Source: Bipolaris cookei (Eukaryota; Ascomycota; Dothideomycetes; Pleosporales; Pleosporaceae). From it: 64,000 bases of DNA. A model generated the notes under the pieces. It ran no database searches. It was not told where the DNA came from and worked only from the letters and a program-made list of their open reading frames with translations. Below are positions 57,284-64,000 of this stretch, piece by piece; position 1 is the stretch's first letter, and each line of letters opens with the position of its first letter. The stretch covers positions 248,832-312,831 of the forward strand of contig NRSV01000029.1 of NCBI GenBank assembly GCA_002286855.1, given 5' to 3'. The translations under genes were made by a program, and so were the position numbers.

Positions 57284-59173
57284 ATGGCCTTCGGTATTCT
57301 TGATGACCCTCATATGGCGGCTCCCCCAGGGACGTCGACCATCAATGACTCTAGTCCAGTTGGTGAGCTCTACAAGTTACGTGTATGAGGTGAACAATGC
57401 TGACTGCGTCCTAGTTGATTCCAAAGTCGACTCGAGTTACTTGAAGCGCGATGGGGACATTATCTTGCAACCACAACCATCAGAAAGTCCAAACGATCCT
57501 TTGAACTGGTGAGCCTCGTGTGTATTTGGATTTCGATCTTCATTGACAAGTCCAGGTCACCGATGAGAAAGGAGTGCATCATGATCCTCCTTGCTTTCAG
57601 CTCCGGCGCGACAACAGCGTAAGTAATTCAATCTTGATTTAATATTCACATACTAATGCCAGCGTAGTCTCGGACCAATGGTGACACCTGGTCTACCAAT
57701 TCTCGCCAAAAAGTACAATGTCAGCACCGACATGGTTTCAAGTCTTATCATCGGGTTTCTCGCTTTCTGGATCGGCTTCACGACGTTCTTTTCAGCTGCT
57801 GGAGCAAACATCTGGGGCAAGCGTCCATTCTTTGTTATTTCGACAGTGGTTCTCCTCGCCACCAACGTTTGGGGATTCTTTGCCACGGTATGTTGGAATG
57901 CAAAGTGTCGTGTAGTCGTCAACTTACTTTAGCATAGTCATTTGTTTCCCTCGCCGTCATGCGTGTCGTACAGGGTATTGCGTCGGCGCCCCTCGAGACA
58001 CTCGTCACATCAACGGTATCAGACATGTACTTTGTCCATCAGCGAGGCGCACGTATTGCGGTCTGGGGTTGCATGTTATCTGCTGGAGTGATGCTTGGGT
58101 ACGTTTCTCCAAATTTAGAACCTACCCGGCTAATAATCATCTAGTCAAGTTATCGCAGGCGAAATCATTCAAAACATCTCGTTCGAAGCCACCTTTGGTA
58201 TCTCGGCGCTAATCTTCATACCGATTCTCCTCGGTACATACTTTTTGATTGTTGAAACTACCTACTACGGCCCACGCCCCACGGCTGGGAAGCCCGGGTT
58301 TGATGGAAAAGACGATGATTCCTTCGTTGAATCGATTGCTGAACACGAGGAGCCTCGGCATACATACAAAAGCCAGCTCGCCATCTTCCGCGGTCGCATG
58401 TCGCCTGAGTCGTTCTGGAAGAGTGCATGGAAGCCTGTACCCCTGATCGCTTTCCCTGCCGTGTTGTTCAGTACCATTGTGTACGGATCGTACTTTACCT
58501 GGCTCTTGACCATCTCCGTCCTCTCCGTCAGCATCTTCTCTGCACCCCCTTACTTGCTGAACCCTTCTCAAGTCGGCCTAACCAACCTTCCTCTCCTCGC
58601 CGTCTCGCTTATCGGCTCGTCGCTCTCCGGTTGGACCGCTGATGCAATTGCAAAATTCATGGCGCGCCGCAACAAAGGTGTCTTTGAGCCCGAGTTCCGC
58701 CTCACACTCATGATTCCCGCGACCATCTTTGCGACAGTCGGTTTCCTGGGCTTTGGAATCAGTGTGTCGAAAGGCTTGCCTTTGGTGTGGCCCATCGTCT
58801 TTATGTCGATTCACTCAATGTCTGTGCCGTTTGCTTCGACGGCGAGTCTGACTTACGTCATTGATTGCCACCCCCGTGATGCAAACCAGGCTTTTGTCAC
58901 AATTAACTTTACCAAGGCTGTGTTTACATTCATCTCGACGACGTATGCGAACGGCATCATGGCGAAGGTGGGGCCGAGGGCGGTGTTTGATGGTATCACG
59001 CTTATCAATTTGGGTATTTGCATGCTTACGATTCCGTCGTACGTTTATGGCAAGAGGTTTAGGAGTTTGGTAAGTTTATCTCTTTGTTTTTGTGTGTTAG
59101 TGGGTATAGGGTTTTTGCTGACTACGTGGAATAGATTGCTAGAAGCTCCTTTGGAAAGAAAACCTCGGCTTAG
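57284..59173 (+). CDS. MFS transporter, DHA1-type drug:H+ antiporter-like
   Basis: Seven exons join in phase: 57284-57362, 57415-57508, 57556-57618, 57668-57887, 57938-58098, 58145-59069 and 59135-59173 (1581 nt, 526 residues). The N-terminus is soluble and ends in SPNDPLNW, typical of DHA1 proteins; then about twelve hydrophobic segments. Other family features: LGPMVTPGLPILAKKY, the loop-2 sequence GANIWGKRPFF, and RVVQGIASAPLETLVTSTVSDM. A central loop (about 220-270) is acidic and Arg-rich. Substrate cannot be told; relatives export toxins, azoles or siderophores. Confidence 0.92.
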
Positions 59174-59491
59174 TGGCGAGGTTTCGTAGATGCAAAATAG
59201 AAGTGCAGTGTGAGAGCTTATACACAAGATAAGAATGGGATATTGAGGGATTACGCGCTTACGTACACATGGTGAATACATGCATGGTTTCTTTTCGCAA
59301 TAATCGATGGTTTTATGTTACGCTCTGGTGTTTGTCATGTCGTGAGGGGTTTTTCATGGAAGTCTGCTACGGTAAAGTAGAGGAAGTAACAGTTGTAAGG
59401 AGCTGCGCTCCAGGGAGCAATCTTGAGGTATACAAGAGGTTGTATTCGATGAGGAGCTATCTACTCTACTTGCGTGATGTTTATTTACTTA
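59174..59491. other. Intergenic before P4
   Basis: 3' flank of the transporter. No other feature. Confidence 0.45.
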
Positions 59492-61572
59492 AAGTAGTTT
59501 ACAAGCGAGTGACACGTACAAGCGAGTGACGCACCCCATCAACTTTGCGCACCTCTAATGCTATACAACTTAACAGAGTAACAATATAATATATTGTTGA
59601 GAATATTGCGAGTCCAGTCCAGGTCGGTAGAAGAAAGTTCAGAGCCTGGGCGAGAGAATGGCGCCACGAGGTGGCCAGTGCTGCGCGTGTGCACACAATA
59701 CACGTTGCCGCGTACGCATAGTAGAGAACAACACAGTGGATATGCCGAATAGTAGACGTTAGAACTACCCACCTTGCCACCCCGACTTAGTTACCTATAG
59801 TAGTCATACTACTAAAGGACCTAATTCTAACATATATAGAAATTGGTAAGATAGATTAAGTACTGGATAGAGTATCTTTCTTGCATGTACGCGAATTATG
59901 GCCAGTCTCTCTACACCTACTACAACGCGCCAAAGCCTGGCGGCTCACACCTGATCGCTCTTCTCCTTGACGCTCTTCATAAGCAATATGCTGATCAGCC
60001 TCACGCTGAGCGAGTAGATCCTCTCCAGCTCCCTTTGTTAGCACTCCTTGCTTCTGTATCCGCTTTCTTTTACGCTGCCTACGCTTCGTTGCTGCTTCAT
60101 TAGCCCTCTTAAGGCTGGCGATCTGACCACGCATTAGCTCAGCCAAGAGCATCATTACCTCTGCCTCCTTCTTAAGCTGGTTAATCGCCGCAATAGTTGA
60201 ACTTGGCGATGAGTTTTGATGCCTCTGAACGCGATCACGTATTAACGTCGATTGAGCTTCAAGCTCGTGTGTGTTGCTAGGCGTACGAGCCTGCCAGAGA
60301 GTCTCTGTTAGAATAGCTGGTGGAGTAGGCGTTTGTAGCTTTATATCAAGCTTTGATAGAACAGCGTCTGGCTGGAGAGGAACAAGGCCTGCGCCTCGAA
60401 AAGCTAAACAGATATTGGCTGCCGTGAAGGATCGATCGAACGCTGTCTTGAACGCTGATAGAAACTCGAGCTTGGTAACGTGGTTGATGTGGTGGCGGGT
60501 CAGGCTCTCCACCTCACGGCTGTACGCGCGCTTCAATGGCGAGAAGCAGCCAACGTCAAGAGGCTGGAGTAGGTGAGAGGAGTGAGGCGGCATACAGAGA
60601 GTGTAGATATTGTTCTCCTTACAGAACTCTTGGAACTCAAGAGAGTGGTGGCTCTCATGGCCGTCAAGGATAAGTAGACGATGTGTACCAACAACACGAT
60701 TCTTAGTATGAGCGTCGAAGTGCTTTATCCATGCGACGCCTAGCTCGTTGTTCGTCGAGCCATTGTCGCTGACTGCAATCGCCCAGTCGCGTGGGATCTC
60801 TGCCTCCTCGTACCAGGCAGATAGGTGATATTGGCCAGCGAAGACAAGGAACGGTGGGACTGACCAGCCAGCTGCGTTAATCGCTGCGATCAGCGTCACC
60901 CATTCACGATTACCTGGCTCAGCTGACTTTAGCCGGCATCTCCTCTCTGACGCTGTAACGACAAGCTGAGTCGTGATCTTGCCCATCATAAAGCCAGCTT
61001 CGTCAAAGTTGTAGACGTCCTCGTCGCAGATACCATACTTGGCCTTTGTCTGCTCCACAAGCTCAAACCAGCTCTTAATTAGGGCTGGATCTTCGCATAG
61101 AGCTCTCTGCCTGTCGTACGCTTGATTAAAACGCGTTGTAAGACTATCTGTACGCTTGACAAAGTTGCGCGGCCAGTGGACGCCGACCTGGCCAGCGCCG
61201 CGTGCAACCAACAGTCTATCAGCCATATTGCGCACAGCTGCGTAGGTGGGCGAGAATCCACGTAGATCAAGATCAAGTATATAATCAATAATTACCTCCT
61301 CTTCTAGCTTGGTAAGCTTCTTTGAGTTGGGCTGGCAATCGCGTCGGGCAGGCCTGCCAGCGCGTCGGCGGCGGAGCGTCGTCTCAGCTATATTGTAGAG
61401 TGCTGCAGCATGTTTATTACTTTGGATCTGTTTGCTAGCTATAGAGGAGATAGCAAGCTGTACATCTGCTTCATTTGATACTATTTGAGTAACGTTGCGT
61501 GGAGCCATGGTATGATAAGATGAGAGAGGTGCGCAAAGTTGGTGGAGTGCGTCACTCGCTTGTAAACTACGT
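59492..61572 (-). mobile_element. Pogo/Fot1-like element P4 (structurally intact)
   Basis: 2,081 bp with TA at 59490-59491 and 61573-61574. Left end: tip aagtagttt, two tandem 17-bp boxes (59501-59517 acaagcgagtgacacgt; 59518-59534 acaagcgagtgacgcac), then cccatcaactttgcgcacct. Right end: tip acgtagttt, one box (61547-61563), then tccaccaactttgcgcacct. Inverted repeats are 65 and 48 bp; they differ by the extra 17 bp. The transposase reads leftward and is open from end to end. It may be able to move. Confidence 0.92.
59856..61508 (-). CDS. Pogo/Fot1 transposase of P4, uninterrupted
   Basis: A 550-residue frame with no stops, ATG 61508. A psq-type HTH (about 25-50, HAAALYNIAETTLRRR) and a CENP-B-type HTH (about 90-125) are followed by a DDE_1 core with Asp169 (NFDEAGF), Asp282 (LILDGHESH) and Asp318 (LQPLDVGCF). 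The C-terminus has a basic coiled coil (KRRQRKRKRIQK) and a zinc knuckle C529-X2-C532-X4-H537-X4-C542. It cuts and pastes the element at TA. The knuckle is an extra module relative to the basic Fot1 layout. All catalytic residues are present, unlike P1-P3. It could also act on the ends of P2. Confidence 0.95.
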   Translation of the reverse strand: MAPRNVTQIVSNEADVQLAISSIASKQIQSNKHAAALYNIAETTLRRRRAGRPARRDCQPNSKKLTKLEEEVIIDYILDLDLRGFSPTYAAVRNMADRLLVARGAGQVGVHWPRNFVKRTDSLTTRFNQAYDRQRALCEDPALIKSWFELVEQTKAKYGICDEDVYNFDEAGFMMGKITTQLVVTASERRCRLKSAEPGNREWVTLIAAINAAGWSVPPFLVFAGQYHLSAWYEEAEIPRDWAIAVSDNGSTNNELGVAWIKHFDAHTKNRVVGTHRLLILDGHESHHSLEFQEFCKENNIYTLCMPPHSSHLLQPLDVGCFSPLKRAYSREVESLTRHHINHVTKLEFLSAFKTAFDRSFTAANICLAFRGAGLVPLQPDAVLSKLDIKLQTPTPPAILTETLWQARTPSNTHELEAQSTLIRDRVQRHQNSSPSSTIAAINQLKKEAEVMMLLAELMRGQIASLKRANEAATKRRQRKRKRIQKQGVLTKGAGEDLLAQREADQHIAYEERQGEERSGVSRQALARCSRCRETGHNSRTCKKDTLSST

Positions 61573-61602
61573 TATCGGAGCTTGTAAACTACGTTATCGG
61601 AG
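61559..61602 (+). repeat. 22-bp tandem duplication at the P4 right edge
   Basis: Unit cttgtaaactacgttatcggag occurs twice head to tail; it holds the last 14 bp of P4, the flanking TA and 6 bp of host DNA. Confidence 0.85.
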
Positions 61603-62694
61603 AATGGTTATGCCGAAGTATCTGAGCGCGTTGTCTGAGCGCTGCTCAGGCGATGAGCAGAATCCGGGTTCTCTGGGTGACACTCGGATTCTGCGCTTGT
61701 CGTCTGAACAACGTTCAGATAGCGCGCGCGCAAATGAACCGAGATCCTATCGAAGAGCTATACAAAGGGCGTTCAGCCCGTCACAACAGTAATCTACATG
61801 CTGCAACTCGTTCAATCAACCTCATGTAGGCTAATTGTCCGAACCTTAATCAGGCACTGAGGTACTAACCACGTGACTCCAGGTCTACGCGGATACTTGT
61901 GCACAGGGCTCAGAAGTACATCAGTCTCTTTCCCTTCGAAAGGAGAATATAGATAGAAATGAACCATAGTTACTTGTCACCTCTACTCACCTGCACACTG
62001 TGTACACCGTACAACTAGCTGTATTGACTTAGACATCTTGCTAACACCAAACGCTGGCTAGCCAATAGAGTCCATTCAACACTAATAGCATCTCCAAGAA
62101 TACCCAAGAAGTACTCTTAAACTAAGAAGTAGCACGAAACCATAATCATCTAAATAGTGGTCCGTGAGCCCAGCTTCGAGAAGCCTAGCCGCCGCATACA
62201 AAACAACACCAAGAGGACAACGACACGAGGGTCCCTTGGCTAGATCACATGCACACTACAAGTTTCTCATATTTTAGAAAGTTTTACATCTTTTAGTTTG
62301 TATACCCTTGAGGGCAGTACTCTAAACAAGGTCGTATCTGCATCTCCAGATTGCATTCTCAGAGAGCGGGCGGGGTTCCATCCAGACCAGATCATTCCAG
62401 AGCATACCATCCTTCCAATGAGAACCCGTAGGTCTCGCCATTTTCAAACATCGTAGTGTAGTAGTATAGAAAAGCAAGATGACAAAAAAAAAGAACCGAA
62501 ATACTCCTAGCGCCTTTTGCCCCCAAGTGGTCCCCTTCTTTTTGGGAAATTCCTTCTTGTCACCAAACGTCAATGACGTGCACCGCACACAAACGACCAG
62601 CGCCCGCGCCGCGAGAAGGGGGATATGTCATGAAAATTTCTCGCTTCAAGTACAGAAAAATAAAAGCAGAAGAAGGAGAAAAAGAAAAGATTCT
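61575..62694. other. Gene-poor stretch, 1.1 kb
   Basis: No supported gene. 61620-61790 is a quasi-palindromic GC-rich patch (ctgagcgcgttgtctgagcgc). Confidence 0.4.
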
Positions 62695-62952
62695 TCAGTT
62701 TGTGACTCTCCGGATGACGTCGCCCGGTCTCGGCATGACTTGTCTTTGGGGCGAGAACATTTGCGACATGGATTGTTGTTGTTGCGGCGACATGGAGATG
62801 GTGTAGCGCGGGCTCATGGGCGAAGTCAGAGAGGACTTGCGGGCGGCTGTGTTGACGGTGGTTGTAATTGAAATGGGAGAGGGCGTGGGTGCGGATGAAG
62901 TTGCGGTCTTGAGGAAGACACGGGCGGGGGGAAACTGGCTGATCGGAGGCAT
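62695..62952 (-). CDS. Small Ser/Pro/Met-rich hypothetical protein
   Basis: An 85-codon frame from ATG 62952: MPPISQFPPARVFLKTATSS, then SP/TP-rich text with SSLTSPMSPRYTISMSPQ and QMFSPQRQVMPRPGD. SP motifs are regularly spaced, as in proline-directed phosphorylation targets. No domain and no signal peptide. The region between about 62480 and 62690 would be its 3' UTR. Confidence 0.45.
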   Translation of the reverse strand: MPPISQFPPARVFLKTATSSAPTPSPISITTTVNTAARKSSLTSPMSPRYTISMSPQQQQSMSQMFSPQRQVMPRPGDVIRRVTN

Positions 62953-64000
62953 GGTGTGTAGTTGAGAGAGTGGCGGTCTAGGCCTTGTGTAGGATACAAA
63001 ATATTGATGTTGGTGTCGTTGTAGTAGTAGATGAATGCGCGTTTAATATGCAAGTGTTCTTGGGTGTGATGGAAGTATTTCCGAGAAAAGGGTGACGTTG
63101 GTGGTTGTTGATTGATGGAGGGTCGATTCCGCTATTTGGGCCTTTGGCACTCGATGATGTTATGGCAGTGTGAGTCGTACGTAGTGCTTTGCAGGGAGAG
63201 GATAAAAAGCAAGCTAGATAGGGTGCAGAACACGAGGGCTGATCTTATATATTGGTGAGTCGATCCAATCTTGACTCACCCTCCACCTCGTCCGTCCATC
63301 CACCCGCCCAGCCCATTACCCTTGACCCACCACCGACACACACGATCTGTTTCCGCATCCTCGGCGCAAAGCCCGCGTCAGAGTCACGAGCCGGCGCCCC
63401 GGTTCTAGTGTGCCATGCACAGGCGAGGTTAACTGGGCCGGCTATGACATGTGATGTGAAGGCCACACCGTTTGGAGCTACCACACTTATGGCGGCCAAA
63501 AGGTTATAGGTCACCCCACATGCAACCCACCTACCGATCACTTCCCCCGGACATACTAAGTCTGTACATCCATACTCCAGACTACCTATACATCCAATGC
63601 CTGCACAGGGTGTCACGCAAAACCCGCGCTTTCTCAACCACGGGAGCCCAATCGGTCCATCATCGCCCGCCCACCTGTATTGGTTCCGGTGTGTGCGTGC
63701 AGATAGACATATCCGGTGCATGCAGCCTTTTCCTCTCATACCTCTCCTCCCCTTATCCGGTGAATTAGCTTCGATCAATCAGCATATCCGGCCGCGTGAG
63801 CAAGGCACCATATCCGGATCGCGTGAGCAAGGCGAGAGAGAGAAGAAAAAAAACCGGCGCAATCTTTTCCGTTTACTTGCGATATTTTTCCCAATTTCTC
63901 TCTCTCTCTCTCTCTCTCTCTTTTTCCCGATCGTACTACTGCATGTCTCATACTGTAAAACACTCTAGCTCCCGCTGTATACCCCGCGGCTCCTTGGCTC
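62953..64000. other. Right-hand intergenic region
   Basis: Promoter of the small gene, then no supported gene. A (CT)n run of about 26 bp lies at 63896-63923, and the motif catatccgg occurs three times between 63700 and 63820 (with a variant). Confidence 0.45.

Noticed and set aside
63245..63778. 177-codon minus-strand frame
   Set aside because: No domain and odd composition (Gly/Cys/Arg); two plus-strand frames overlap it equally well.

Overview
The window is nuclear DNA of a filamentous ascomycete. Short (about 45-100 nt) GT-AG introns with CTAAC-like branch sites, an AA9 lytic polysaccharide monooxygenase, an RNase T1-type secreted nuclease, an Ssu1-type sulfite pump and pogo/Fot1, hAT, Tad1-like LINE and Copia remnants all fit. 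A Dothideomycete (Pleosporales) is my best guess from protein flavour; this is inference, not a search result.

Layout. 1-9.5 kb is a transposon graveyard: Tad1-like LINE fragments, a rearranged hAT element with 833-bp inverted arms and a single N, a candidate solo LTR, two RNase H-bearing LINE tails, a Copia gag and a MITE. 9.9-21.6 kb is a gene island: bestrophin-like channel, FHA-RING ubiquitin ligase (Dma1 type), mitochondrial processing peptidase alpha, a LINE ORF1 relic, secreted RNase, Pex11-family protein. 21.8-25.0 kb holds a decayed pogo-like element (P1) and a decayed host-like gene. 25.6-51.2 kb is a dense housekeeping island: vWA protein, methyltransferase, Irc6/p34, SmD3, cysteine-rich secreted protein, Gep4 phosphatase, AA9 LPMO, Ssu1, a four-helix membrane protein, Gpi12, F-box protein, hypothetical genes, a mitochondrial-type membrane protein, eIF4B and a coiled-coil protein. 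51.3-54.6 kb has a truncated MITE and two abutting pogo-like elements (P2, P3). 54.8-59.2 kb carries a Gfo/Idh/MocA oxidoreductase and an MFS transporter. 59.5-61.6 kb is an intact pogo-like element (P4). The rest is mostly gene-poor with one small ORF.

The host genes do not form an obvious pathway cluster; they are mostly single-copy housekeeping functions (protein import and processing, splicing, translation, GPI and cardiolipin synthesis, vesicle adaptors) plus a few secreted or efflux functions.

The most interesting signal is in the transposon ends. Four pogo/Fot1-like elements of different sequence share one terminal plan: target TA, a 9-bp tip starting A(C/T/A)GT, then a 17-bp box ending CAC (CAC-C or similar). 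In three of the four the end downstream of the transposase has two 17-bp boxes in tandem and the upstream end has one. The box sequence differs between elements but its length, its position and the asymmetry are kept. Seventeen bp is also the length of the CENP-B box, and these transposases carry a CENP-B-type DNA-binding region.
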